Assembly (NCBI GenBank): GCA_965243265.1 | Contig: CBDEUL010000011.1 | Span: 62,001-126,000 of the forward strand | Direction: 5' to 3' | Length of the DNA stretch: 64,000 bases | DNA from: Flavicella sp965243265 | GTDB taxonomy: Bacteria > Bacteroidota > Bacteroidia > Flavobacteriales > Flavobacteriaceae | Part shown: positions 41,949 to 50,868 of the stretch, piece by piece | How positions within the stretch are numbered: position 1 is the stretch's first letter | Layout of the letters: each line of letters opens with the position of its first letter | Translations under genes and position numbers: made by a program | Notes under the pieces: model-generated | Told to the model about the DNA's origin: nothing | Seen by the model: the letters and a program-made list of their open reading frames with translations, nothing else | Database searches by the model: none

Positions 41949-42905
41949 ATGCACAAAATGTCTTTACAAAACAGCACTGACTTTTTAAACGAAGGGCTTC
42001 GCCTTATCACAAACTATATTGCTTCTCCTTCAAAAAGAACGTATTATATATATATTATAACTTCCTTATTGTTAGCTTTCTACGTTTTTTATAAACAAAA
42101 AAGAAAAGAATCGTTTATACACTATATTCTCAACAAAAAAGTATGGCTTAGCAAATCTGCTTTTGTTGATTATTACTTAATCATCTTTAACAGCTTTTTT
42201 AAAGTTTTATTAATCGCTCCTTTTTTATTGTATGGATTAAAATTGGCTTTCTATACGAATGACTACTTATTAAATCTTTACGGATACCCCAAAAACACAC
42301 TTAGCACAACACAAACCATTATTTTGTACACCATCTCTATTTCTATCTTTAGTGACCTTCTAACTTATATAACACATTATCTGTATCATAAAGTTCCTTT
42401 TTTGTGGGAGTTTCATAAAATACACCACTCGGCAACTTCCATGAATCCTTTTACTCAATACAGGTTGCATCCTGTAGAATTGTTGATAAATAATGCCAAA
42501 GGAATTCTTGTTTTTGGACTAATAACTGGGTTGTTTGATTACCTCTCAGATCATCAAATAAGCAAGTGGACTTATTTAGGAGTCAATGTATTTAGCTTTG
42601 TATTTTACAGTTGGGGAGCCAATCTTAGGCATTCACATGTAAAATTAAAGTATTTTAATTTTTTAGAATATATTTTCATTAGTCCCGTTCAACATCAAGT
42701 TCACCACAGTGACAACCCTAAACATTTTGACAAAAACTTAGGCTCTAGGCTTGCTCTCTGGGACTGGATGTTTGGTACTCTTATACGCTCTAAACAAATT
42801 GACAAAATACAATTTGGCTTGGGTATTAAAGACAATAAAAATTATACTAGTTTTTTTAAAAACTTATGGATGCCTTTTAAAAACTGTATCCAATTTTTTA
42901 GGTAA
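41949..42905 (+). CDS. Sterol desaturase / fatty-acid hydroxylase family membrane enzyme
   Basis: 318 aa with at least four membrane helices and the di-iron His boxes HYLYH, HKIHH, HSHVK and HQVHH, all intact. This family hydroxylates or desaturates lipids at the membrane using a non-heme di-iron centre; the substrate is unknown. It is flanked by its own promoter and a strong bidirectional terminator, so it is independent of the two iron-locus arms between which it lies. Confidence 0.87.
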   Translation: MHKMSLQNSTDFLNEGLRLITNYIASPSKRTYYIYIITSLLLAFYVFYKQKRKESFIHYILNKKVWLSKSAFVDYYLIIFNSFFKVLLIAPFLLYGLKLAFYTNDYLLNLYGYPKNTLSTTQTIILYTISISIFSDLLTYITHYLYHKVPFLWEFHKIHHSATSMNPFTQYRLHPVELLINNAKGILVFGLITGLFDYLSDHQISKWTYLGVNVFSFVFYSWGANLRHSHVKLKYFNFLEYIFISPVQHQVHHSDNPKHFDKNLGSRLALWDWMFGTLIRSKQIDKIQFGLGIKDNKNYTSFFKNLWMPFKNCIQFFR

Positions 42906-42930
42906 TTACTATCTGTTTAAAACCTCAACA

Positions 42931-42973
42931 AAAAAGCAACCTCAGAAACATAACGTTTCTGAGGTTGCTTTTT
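42931..42973. terminator. Strong bidirectional terminator
   Basis: A 19-bp perfect stem (42931-42949 with 42955-42973) and 5-base loop, flanked by A and T runs, between the hydroxylase gene and the converging minus arm. Confidence 0.93.
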
Positions 42974-43017
42974 ATTTTTAAAACATTTCTGCTTTCTGAA
43001 AGCCTAGGTAAAAAGGT

Positions 43018-43464
43018 TTACTCTACAGCTCTTAAATCATTTACCCAATTTAATAAGAGCTCTTTATTCTCTATAGATAATTTTGCATCTCCATGTGAAA
43101 AAGTGTACGATTTTAAAGGCATTTCTCCTTCTTCTACTTCTTCCACAAACTCTTCCAATTTATGCAATGCTTTTTTCTCTGAATAAGCCGTCCAGTCAGA
43201 AAAATTTAAATGCTCTCTCCCTTCTTCTATATGATGTCCTATCCACCAAGAAACAGGCGCTATATTAGTATACCAAGGATAATTTGTTTGATTGGAATGA
43301 CAATCATAACAAGACGTTTTTAGAATTGCTGCAACATCTTCAGGTGCATTTGTTACACTAATAAAATCTGTAGTTTCATTTACGGATGTTGTAGTTTTAT
43401 CAATACTAAAAAACTGGATTACTACTAGTAAAACAACAACAATGGTTAAAATCTTTTTTTTCAT
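43018..43464 (-). CDS. Heme-binding domain protein (CxxCH), membrane-anchored
   Basis: 148 aa. An N-terminal helix (3-20) acts as anchor or signal. The heme site CYDCH is at 52-56, followed by NQTNYPWYTNIAPVSWWIG, typical of the flavobacterial haem-binding domain family. It is the last gene of the minus arm, 19 bp after the TonB receptor, so co-transcribed. By context it may pass electrons or reduce iron during uptake. Confidence 0.85.
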   Translation of the reverse strand: MKKKILTIVVVLLVVIQFFSIDKTTTSVNETTDFISVTNAPEDVAAILKTSCYDCHSNQTNYPWYTNIAPVSWWIGHHIEEGREHLNFSDWTAYSEKKALHKLEEFVEEVEEGEMPLKSYTFSHGDAKLSIENKELLLNWVNDLRAVE

Positions 43465-43483
43465 AATTTCTATTTTTTATTGG

Positions 43484-45970
43484 TTAAAGTCTAAATTCAA
43501 AAGTAAAATAATAACCTCTAGGGTCTGACGAAATAATACCTGGTCCAGGGTACCCTGTAGCTCTACGTGTAAAATATGTATTGTTTAAAAGATTGGTTAC
43601 CCCTGTTTCTAAACGAATTCTTTTATAGCCATATGAAAAAGAAAGGTCTAAAATATCATATGCTGGTATAGCTCCTTCAACAGTTAGTGCATTGTCGGGA
43701 TCGTAAGGTGCATTTGTTACATCTGTAAATTGTTCTGATAAATACGTATACTGTAAATTCATCATCACATTTTTATACCCAAAACCAACTCCTGTTTTTA
43801 AGTTTACCAAAGGCACAAACTCTACTTTATTTCCTTCTACCCCGTTAAATTCCGATTTTATATATTCTGAATTGGTAAATGCTGTGTTTATGTAAACATT
43901 GGATTTAAAGTTGCTATTATTTTCCCAAAAAATACTTTTCAAATTAAAATCGAATAAAGATTCTAGCCCATAAATAAAAGCATCTCCTATATTATCACGA
44001 ACCCAGCCTATTCTATCTTCAAAATTAGTTCCTATTTTTCCTTGATAATACAATCCAAAAACACTGGCGTCATACGATACATTTTTTCCTATACGTCCTC
44101 GCATTCCTACATCACTGGTATACCCTTTTTCATCATGAATATCTGCTGCAACTTCATAAGAAGCACTTGTTACACGAATATCACTAAAGGTTACTGAACG
44201 GTAATTTTGAGATACATTTCCATACAATTCAAAATAATTATCAGGCTTATAACTCAATCCTATTCCTGTTAAAAATATATTTCTTTCAAAGGTTCTATTG
44301 TCTGGAACATACTGTCCTTCATCATTTTCATCTTTTACATCTATTTCAAAATACTGTCCGTCAGAAGTTGTTTTGATATATTCAAATCGAAAACCTGGAG
44401 TTACCGAAAAAGTTCGAGAAATATTAAAAATATTCTCTCCAAAAACAGCTACATTAAAATTTGGGTATTTAAAATCTGATTGGTTTGGATATTTTGGATA
44501 ATCGTCTAGATAAAAACTAAAATCTGCATCTTCTCCTTTACTTCCTGGACCTTGTTGTGAAGTATTATTAGCTTCATATACTTTAGCTCCTATTAAAAAT
44601 ACCGATTCCCTTTCATTGATATCGTAATGTGATAACAAACGAGCTTCTGCTCCCCAATTTCGGAATTCACCAACCAACAGATCTCTTTCGTGTATAAAGT
44701 TTCCATTCTCATCTACTTCATCTACATCTAAGAAAGGATTCGGTTCTGAAAAAGGATCTGTATAATTAACCACAAAACCAAGTGCTTTTCTATTCGCTCG
44801 TAAACCAAAAAGGTTTAAACTAAAGTCTGTTTTCTCTGTAAATTGGTGTTCTAATTTTAATGCATATAAGTTCCAATTAACCGCAAACCAGTTACGTGTT
44901 CTATTGCTTTGTTGTGGGTCTTCCAAAAACTGAACATCTGACAATCCTCCTGATTGTTTTGCTAAATAATTTAAATAGGTATATTCAAAACTTAACTTTG
45001 TTTTTTCTGTAAATTGATAGCCCAAATGTGCAAATACATTGTGCGAGTCAAAGTCAGAGTTTTCACGGTATCCATCACCTGTCTTATAATTGTAATAAGT
45101 ATAGTAACTAAACTTACCTACGGTTCCACTCAAGCTATTAAAACTGGTAAACAACCCAAAAGATCCTACTGTTTGACGTGATCTTAACTCTATTTCCTTA
45201 TTGGCTACAGGTTGTTTTAATTTAAAATTAATCAACCCTCCAAATTGTGTCCCGTACTGTAAAGATGCTGCTCCACGAATTACTTGAATTTCTTCCAATG
45301 CCTCTGTAGCTGGTGTGTAATAACTTTCTGGATATCCTAAAACATCGGCACTAATATCATACCCGTTTTGTCTGGTGTTAAAATTGGCCGTTCTGTTAGG
45401 GTCCAATCCTCTACCTCCAATATTCAATTGCAAACCTCCGTCTCCTGCTTCAAAAATGTTTAGCCCTACAACTTGAGACATTACTTGTCTGGCATTGTTA
45501 GTTGCCAAACCTCCTACAACCTGGTCTACTAAAATAACTTCTGTTTTTTTACCTGCATAAATAGCAGTTCCTTCAACAGGTTTCATCCTTTTTAAATTAA
45601 AAACCTTGTCTCTATGATTCCCTAATTCTACTTCTGTTAAAACCTCTGCCAAAGGATACAACTCTAAATTAAAACTTGTATTTGTAGAACTTACTTCTAT
45701 TTTCGTTTCTAAAATAGCATACTCATATGAAAATACAATGATAGCATGTGTTCCTACCTCTAATCCTGGAACAGCCAGTTTTCCTGAGCTATTTGTAGTT
45801 CCTAATTCTTTTCCTGATCTCAAATAAACTTGTACAGAGGGTACCTCCTTCTTTGTTTCTACTTCTGTGATTGAAAATTGCACTTGCTTGGTTTCTTTTT
45901 GAGCATATGAAGAAAAGCCAGGCAATATAAAAAGGCTTAAAACATATAGAAATGGAATGGTTACTTTCAT
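43484..45970 (-). CDS. TonB-dependent receptor, FecA-like
   Basis: 828 aa. Signal peptide (1-23), a carboxypeptidase-regulatory-like domain (about 30-110), a plug with ARQVMSQVVGLNIFE and IRGAASLQYGTQFGGLINF, and a 22-strand-type barrel ending in FTFEFRL. Resemblance to Fe(3+)-dicitrate receptors fits the setting among imelysins and heme proteins. It is preceded by a hairpin that separates it from the imelysin gene upstream. Substrate inferred as an iron chelate; not proven by sequence. Confidence 0.87.
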   Translation of the reverse strand: MKVTIPFLYVLSLFILPGFSSYAQKETKQVQFSITEVETKKEVPSVQVYLRSGKELGTTNSSGKLAVPGLEVGTHAIIVFSYEYAILETKIEVSSTNTSFNLELYPLAEVLTEVELGNHRDKVFNLKRMKPVEGTAIYAGKKTEVILVDQVVGGLATNNARQVMSQVVGLNIFEAGDGGLQLNIGGRGLDPNRTANFNTRQNGYDISADVLGYPESYYTPATEALEEIQVIRGAASLQYGTQFGGLINFKLKQPVANKEIELRSRQTVGSFGLFTSFNSLSGTVGKFSYYTYYNYKTGDGYRENSDFDSHNVFAHLGYQFTEKTKLSFEYTYLNYLAKQSGGLSDVQFLEDPQQSNRTRNWFAVNWNLYALKLEHQFTEKTDFSLNLFGLRANRKALGFVVNYTDPFSEPNPFLDVDEVDENGNFIHERDLLVGEFRNWGAEARLLSHYDINERESVFLIGAKVYEANNTSQQGPGSKGEDADFSFYLDDYPKYPNQSDFKYPNFNVAVFGENIFNISRTFSVTPGFRFEYIKTTSDGQYFEIDVKDENDEGQYVPDNRTFERNIFLTGIGLSYKPDNYFELYGNVSQNYRSVTFSDIRVTSASYEVAADIHDEKGYTSDVGMRGRIGKNVSYDASVFGLYYQGKIGTNFEDRIGWVRDNIGDAFIYGLESLFDFNLKSIFWENNSNFKSNVYINTAFTNSEYIKSEFNGVEGNKVEFVPLVNLKTGVGFGYKNVMMNLQYTYLSEQFTDVTNAPYDPDNALTVEGAIPAYDILDLSFSYGYKRIRLETGVTNLLNNTYFTRRATGYPGPGIISSDPRGYYFTFEFRL

Positions 45971-45983
45971 GAGTTACTTTTAT

Positions 45984-46019
45984 CAAAAAAAGTTCAGAAA
46001 TACTACATTCCTGAACTTT
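45984..46019 (-). terminator. Hairpin between imelysin and TonB receptor genes
   Basis: On the minus strand AAAGTTCAG pairs with CTGAACTTT with an inner AAT/ATT, followed by a T run, 14 bp before the receptor start. A terminator that must be partly read through if the arm is one operon. Confidence 0.6.
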
Positions 46020-46045
46020 ACAATATTGTTTATTTATACAAGGGA

Positions 46046-47161
46046 TTAATCTCCATCACTGTCATTAAAATCTGCCTTTACCCTTATCTCTGAAATCATA
46101 TTTGTTTTTAATATGTCTATGACATTATGCAATGCTTTTCTAACCTCAACATACTTATTTCTATCACTTTGAATACCTTCATAGAAATTAGCGTCTAACA
46201 ACTCTATTTTAGTTATTGCAGTATTATATCTTTCGTCTATAATCACCTCTAAACCTTGACCACCTGCTTCTACATGTAGTTCTTTTAAATATGACTTTAA
46301 ACTTGCTCCTTCAGTTTCTGAGTTTAAATATTTTCCGTTAAACAAATTTTGAGAAGCAACAACAGCTGCCATCAACAACTCTTTAGAAACATCTTTTTTA
46401 TAAAAGGCTTCTACTCTTTCTGGCCTAATTACCACAGGGTCACCAAAAAAATCAATTGGGTCTCCTATTTTTGCTTTTCTTACAAGCTTTTCTATGTGAA
46501 AGATATAATCATTTACCAGCTTATCTAATGATTCTGTAGCTGAAGAACCTTCTTTAGAAATAAATGTAACTCTATAGGTTGATTTCCAATCGGTAAGTAC
46601 TTCCTCTCCCATGGATTGTAAACGTGCCGTTACATCTGTTAAATACTGTTTGTAATTTACTTTATTTTGATGTGATGTATAGAATGCTATAATCTCTGAA
46701 TCTGAAGTTCCTAAACCATTCAATAAATAATCTACAGCAGGGAATCCTTGTGCAGATAACTGAGTGGATAAACTAAAATTATAACTTCCTGAAGAAATAT
46801 TAGTATTAACTTTTTCTTCATTTAAAGGATAGCTATTCGTATAATCTCTCATACGAGTAGTCTCTGCTTTTCCTATTTCATAAATTGAAACATTCTGCCA
46901 AACCTTATACGCATTTAACCAAGCTGTTCTTACCTCTTCTAAATTTTGCTCTGTTGGGTTTTCTGTAAAATTTCCTGAAGCTGATACAAGTGTATTTACT
47001 TCTGCCACATACAATTCATAAGATGGTATAATAATATTATCGGCCCAACTTTCTAACAAAGCTGCCCTATTAAACCCATCAGCAGAAGTGTCTGAATCAT
47101 TTCTATCACAAGAAATAACCACAAACATAACTACGAACAACAAATAAATACGATGTTTCAT
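46046..47161 (-). CDS. Imelysin-family lipoprotein (degenerate motif)
   Basis: 371 aa from ATG 47161 (MKHRIYLLFV); the longer frame upstream crosses a promoter element and is discarded. Lipobox VISC (Cys18). Imelysin-like domain with QGFPAVDYLLNG where the GxHxxE would be, so the His is missing. The C-terminus ends NDSDGD like the plus-arm paralogue. A TAAATTTG element and a hairpin stand just upstream, so it may have its own promoter. Confidence 0.83.
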   Translation of the reverse strand: MKHRIYLLFVVMFVVISCDRNDSDTSADGFNRAALLESWADNIIIPSYELYVAEVNTLVSASGNFTENPTEQNLEEVRTAWLNAYKVWQNVSIYEIGKAETTRMRDYTNSYPLNEEKVNTNISSGSYNFSLSTQLSAQGFPAVDYLLNGLGTSDSEIIAFYTSHQNKVNYKQYLTDVTARLQSMGEEVLTDWKSTYRVTFISKEGSSATESLDKLVNDYIFHIEKLVRKAKIGDPIDFFGDPVVIRPERVEAFYKKDVSKELLMAAVVASQNLFNGKYLNSETEGASLKSYLKELHVEAGGQGLEVIIDERYNTAITKIELLDANFYEGIQSDRNKYVEVRKALHNVIDILKTNMISEIRVKADFNDSDGD

Positions 47162-47194
47162 TTTATCAAAATTTAGAGCCCTTTTAAGGCGTTG

Positions 47195-47202
47195 CAAATT
47201 TA
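47195..47202 (-). promoter_or_regulatory. -7 element (TAAATTTG)
   Basis: Exact TAnnTTTG match 33 bp before ATG 47161. Its upstream region overlaps the terminator hairpin of the preceding gene. Confidence 0.5.
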
Positions 47203-47205
47203 CAA

Positions 47206-47241
47206 AAAGTGATTGTCTTAAATATAAAGACAATCACTTTA
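47206..47241 (-). terminator. Terminator hairpin after DUF4856 gene
   Basis: A 12-bp perfect stem (AGTGATTGTCTT with AAGACAATCACT) followed on the minus strand by TTTTTG, 21 bp past the stop of the DUF4856 gene. Confidence 0.75.
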
Positions 47242-47261
47242 TTTTATTGGTTTGTATTTTT

Positions 47262-48503
47262 CTAGTTTGTTACTTGATCTACTGTAAAGTCAAACTTTGA
47301 AGCAATTGTATTTGAAATATTATCCAATACGGTGCCGTCTGTTAAATCCCAAAAACCGTTTCCTGCTTCTAATTGAGCTATAAAAGAATTTACTTCTGTA
47401 GCACTTAAGTAAGGTGCATCTGTATTAGGATTTCTTGTAAACTGTAAACTATATACAAAACCATATCCTTCTGAAAGATCATGGAATGCTCCTCCATTAT
47501 CTTGTGCTGCCAAAGCTGCTTTCCCTGCTTGTAAATAATAAACTGCTCTAATACCTACAACTTTAGAAATATTGTACTGTAGCACAGTAATTGCATCTTC
47601 TAAAACATCGTAATCTTGTGCTACAATAGCAGCTCTACCTATTTTAAAAGCTTTAAAAATTTGATCTTGGATTCCTGCAAAATCACTATCTCCATTTACA
47701 CTTGTAATATATTTAAACAAAAAAGCATCATCTCCTTTAGTAAGAGGGTTTGTTTGTGAATCTGCCAAAGCATATACATATCCATAAGCTTCATCAAAAT
47801 GATGCTCTAATGTTGTATAGTTTTTACCTTCTCCTGCAACAGTTTCTGCATTATTCGCAGCTCTATCTTCTTCAGAAAACATATCTGCTGTTCCTAAGTA
47901 GTTATTCAATACTTGATCTACAATTAAAGCTCCGATACTTCCTTTTGCAAATGCTTGATCATATTCCAATCCTTTGGCACTTACATAACGTGTCTTAGTT
48001 CCATCTACTATATTTCCTGCTACACCTGCTTGAGCAGAAACCTCTTCCTGTGGAAATACCTCTGATACTTGGCTAGTAATATAAGATGAGAAAACAGCTT
48101 GAATAGCCCCTTTTGATACAGCATCTGCTCCAAATAAATCATCAGAAGCGGCTATTTTACTTTTTACACTTTTTGAAGACGCATTTAATTCAGTATCCTC
48201 AAAATCTTCAGTTCCTGCTGTATGATCAAATGCACTTTCTATCTCTGTTGCTGTTTTACCTGAACCTACTTTGAAATAATCCAATATTTCTTTGTTCATT
48301 TTTAAACGTGTTGTTTGTCCGCCAAAACTCACTGAACTTTCAGAGTTCCTTGTAAATTCGTAACCGATAGGCACATTAAAATCAGTCGTAATTTCATCTA
48401 CATCTGTTATTAATGTGTTTCCATCATTATCATCTTTATTACAAGCTGTAAATAGTAATGTGATTCCAGCTAAAACACCTGCTTTAAGTAAATTTTTGTT
48501 CAT
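47262..48503 (-). CDS. DUF4856 lipoprotein
   Basis: 413 aa from ATG 48503 (MNKNLLKAGVLAG), chosen because a TATCTTTG element at 48543-48550 makes the upstream start untranscribed. Lipobox FTAC (Cys21). Helical, with segments such as TLEHHFDEAYGYVYALA and LSEGYGFVYSLQF, the DUF4856 pattern. The family is found beside imelysins and TonB receptors and is thought to belong to iron uptake. First gene of the minus arm; its upstream region shares a 16-bp motif with the plus arm. Confidence 0.85.
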   Translation of the reverse strand: MNKNLLKAGVLAGITLLFTACNKDDNDGNTLITDVDEITTDFNVPIGYEFTRNSESSVSFGGQTTRLKMNKEILDYFKVGSGKTATEIESAFDHTAGTEDFEDTELNASSKSVKSKIAASDDLFGADAVSKGAIQAVFSSYITSQVSEVFPQEEVSAQAGVAGNIVDGTKTRYVSAKGLEYDQAFAKGSIGALIVDQVLNNYLGTADMFSEEDRAANNAETVAGEGKNYTTLEHHFDEAYGYVYALADSQTNPLTKGDDAFLFKYITSVNGDSDFAGIQDQIFKAFKIGRAAIVAQDYDVLEDAITVLQYNISKVVGIRAVYYLQAGKAALAAQDNGGAFHDLSEGYGFVYSLQFTRNPNTDAPYLSATEVNSFIAQLEAGNGFWDLTDGTVLDNISNTIASKFDFTVDQVTN

Positions 48504-48600
48504 TTTATTTAGATTATATATAAATAGACTTGTTTTCTGGCGCAAAGATACACAAGAACACGAAATGACAAAAACTTATTTAGATTTATTTAAAATAAAG
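48504..48600 (-). promoter_or_regulatory. Promoter and candidate operators of the minus arm
   Basis: Contains -7 element TATCTTTG (48543-48550) with TTTG 18 bases upstream; motif AAATAAATCTAAATAA (minus strand, 48576-48591), identical to 37937-37952; and a second AATCTAAATAAA (48504-48515) directly abutting the start codon, as in the other arm. Confidence 0.6.
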
Positions 48601-48625
48601 TTAAAAAAATAGTTAAAAGTGATGC

Positions 48626-49480
48626 TCAAAAAATTTTTAAAGCCTCATTATAAGCACTTTCAAAACTCATAGGTTTTAAATTTGTAATTGCCTTTTGAGC
48701 TGTAAAATAGGAAAGTAATTTTTCTGTAGGCATATTTCCAGTCAATTCATCATAAGCCATCGGGCAACCTCCATAGCCTTTTATGGCTCCATCAAAACGA
48801 TTGCAACCTGCTTGATAAGCCGCTTCCACTTTAGGTTTCCAAGAATCATAGGTAGTATGCAAATGTGCTCCAAATTCAATTTCAGGATATTGAGGTATTA
48901 AATTTGAAAATAGGTAATGTATTGTTTCTGGAGTTGCTGTTCCTACAGTATCTGAAAGTGATAATATTTCTACCCCCATAGCACTCAAACGTTCTGTCCA
49001 TTTAGAAACGGTATCTACACTCCAAGGATCTCCATAAGGGTTTCCAAAACCCATAGATAAATAAGTAACTACTTTTTTATTGTTTTTAACAGCTATATTC
49101 AATATTTCATCTAAAACAACAATAGATTCTTCTATTGTCTTATGCGTATTACGCATTTGAAATATTTCTGAAATTGAAAAAGGATATCCTAAAAAATCTA
49201 TTTCTTCAAAATGTGCTGCATCTGTAGCTCCTCTTGTATTTGCTACTATTGAAAGTAATTTACTATTTGAAGTAGATAGATCTAACTGCGAAAGCACCTC
49301 TGCCGTATCTCGCATTTGTGGAATTGCTTTTGGAGATACAAAACTTCCAAAATCTATTGTGTCAAAACCTACTCGTAACAAAGCATTTATATAAGATACT
49401 TTGTTTTGGGTTGGAATAAACTCTTTGATGCCTTGCATTGCATCTCTTGGACATTCAATAATTTTGACAATTCTACTCAT
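48626..49480 (-). CDS. mvaB: Hydroxymethylglutaryl-CoA lyase
   Basis: 284 aa TIM barrel. The N-terminal IIECPRDAMQGI carries the catalytic Arg-Asp pair, and the C-terminal GGCPMAYDELTGNMPTE is the family signature with the reactive Cys. Metal ligands are in HLHTTYDSW. It splits HMG-CoA into acetoacetate and acetyl-CoA, the end of leucine degradation. It stands alone; the 55-bp gap to pyrD suggests possible co-transcription with it. Confidence 0.93.
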   Translation of the reverse strand: MSRIVKIIECPRDAMQGIKEFIPTQNKVSYINALLRVGFDTIDFGSFVSPKAIPQMRDTAEVLSQLDLSTSNSKLLSIVANTRGATDAAHFEEIDFLGYPFSISEIFQMRNTHKTIEESIVVLDEILNIAVKNNKKVVTYLSMGFGNPYGDPWSVDTVSKWTERLSAMGVEILSLSDTVGTATPETIHYLFSNLIPQYPEIEFGAHLHTTYDSWKPKVEAAYQAGCNRFDGAIKGYGGCPMAYDELTGNMPTEKLLSYFTAQKAITNLKPMSFESAYNEALKIF

Positions 49481-49535
49481 AGAATTTCAAATATACTGAA
49501 TTCTAATATTAGGTAATGTTAGAAATTAGTGAATT

Positions 49536-50570
49536 TTATGCTCGTTGTAACAATGCTTTATTAATGCTTTTCACCAATGCTGGACCTTCATAAATAAATC
49601 CTGTATAAACTTGTACCAAAGAGGCTCCTGCATCTATTTTCTCTAAGGCATCTTCTGCTGAGTGTATACCTCCTACTCCTATAATTGGAAACGACTTATT
49701 GGAGTTATCTGCCAAATATTTTATCGTTGCTGTACTTTTATCTTTTACAGGTTTTCCGCTCAGCCCTCCGTTACCAATAGCTTCTAATTGAGCTTTTGTA
49801 GCTTTTAACCCCGTTCTATCTACTGAAGTATTAGATGCTATAACTCCATCTATATTTGTTTCTCCTACCAACTCTATAATTTCATCCAATTGCTGGTCAT
49901 TCAAATCTGGTGCTATTTTTAATAGAATTGGTTTTTGAGCTTCTTTTAAGTTATTTAACTTTTGAACTTCTGCAATCAACTCTAACAAGTAGTCCTTATC
50001 TTGTAATTTTGCATGGCTTCCTACATTAGGGCAACTTACGTTTAAAACAAAATAATCTACATAAGGGTGTAATGCATTAAAGGTATCGCAATAATCTTGT
50101 GTGTATTGCTCCGTTGGAATGTCTGTATTCTTACCTATATTTCCTCCTATAAGTACTTTTCCTTTGTTGTTTTTCAGATTTTCAATAGCCGCTTCTACCC
50201 CTGCATTGTTAAAACCCATTCTATTGATCAACCCTTGATCGTCTTGTAATCGAAAAATTCTTTTTTTAGGGTTTCCTTCCTGCCCTTTAGGTGTTACTGT
50301 TCCTATTTCTATAAATCCAAAACCAAAGTTTGCCAATTCATTATACAAAACTGCATTTTTATCAAATCCTGCAGCCAAACCTACTGGGTTTTTAAACTTT
50401 AATCCAAACAACTCTCGCTCTAATTTCTGATCGTTTACCTGAAAACAGTTTCTTATCAATGCTGCTACTCCTGGTATTTTAGAAATGTTTTTAATTACTG
50501 AAAAAGTAAAGTAATGTACTTTTTCTGGATCAAACTTAAATAGAATTGGGCGGATTATAGATGTATACAT
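49536..50570 (-). CDS. pyrD: Dihydroorotate dehydrogenase, class 2 (quinone)
   Basis: 344 aa. The N-terminal membrane-associating helices (MYTSIIRPILFKFDPEKVHYF...) mark class 2. FMN and orotate motifs: VGLAAGFDKNA, GTVTPKGQEGNPKKRIFRL, GGLSGKPV. The catalytic-base segment reads NVSCPNVGS with Cys where E. coli PyrD has Ser. It oxidises dihydroorotate to orotate with quinone. A TAAATTTG promoter lies about 170 bp upstream, giving a long leader. Confidence 0.92.
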   Translation of the reverse strand: MYTSIIRPILFKFDPEKVHYFTFSVIKNISKIPGVAALIRNCFQVNDQKLERELFGLKFKNPVGLAAGFDKNAVLYNELANFGFGFIEIGTVTPKGQEGNPKKRIFRLQDDQGLINRMGFNNAGVEAAIENLKNNKGKVLIGGNIGKNTDIPTEQYTQDYCDTFNALHPYVDYFVLNVSCPNVGSHAKLQDKDYLLELIAEVQKLNNLKEAQKPILLKIAPDLNDQQLDEIIELVGETNIDGVIASNTSVDRTGLKATKAQLEAIGNGGLSGKPVKDKSTATIKYLADNSNKSFPIIGVGGIHSAEDALEKIDAGASLVQVYTGFIYEGPALVKSINKALLQRA

Positions 50571-50817
50571 TGTTATGTTTTCTGTCTTTTGTTAAACTTC
50601 TTTATAGAACAACTTCTTTCTTCTTACACTTGTAGATCTCTGTATCTTTTTCTGACTTCAATGGACTTAGTCATCAAAATAAATTAGATTCAGTTATTAA
50701 AAATTACTCGAAATTGTTTTATGTTTTTAAGTGCACCGCAAATTTACGAAAAAGCATCGGTTTTTAACTTTAGCTGTTTGCTTCATTTTACGACTTATTC
50801 TTTATTTCTTTTCCATA
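50571..50817 (-). promoter_or_regulatory. pyrD leader region
   Basis: Promoter element TAAATTTG at 50739-50746 (minus). The inferred leader is about 160 nt and contains a 16-codon frame MTKSIEVRKRYRDLQV (about 50631-50681). No clear terminator-antiterminator pair is seen. The rest is AT-rich with no gene. Confidence 0.45.
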
Positions 50818-50855
50818 AAAAAAGCCTCTTCAATTTAATTGAAGAGGCTTTAATA
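50818..50855 (-). terminator. Terminator of pheT
   Basis: AAAGCCTCTTCAATT pairs with AATTGAAGAGGCTTT and is followed by a T run on the minus strand, 14 bp past the pheT stop. Confidence 0.92.
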
Positions 50856-50868
50856 ATTATTTTATTTG

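Noticed and set aside
47162..47233. Longer start for the imelysin at 46046 (24 extra codons)
   Set aside because: The extension crosses a -7 promoter element and a terminator stem, and the lipoprotein signal begins at the internal Met.
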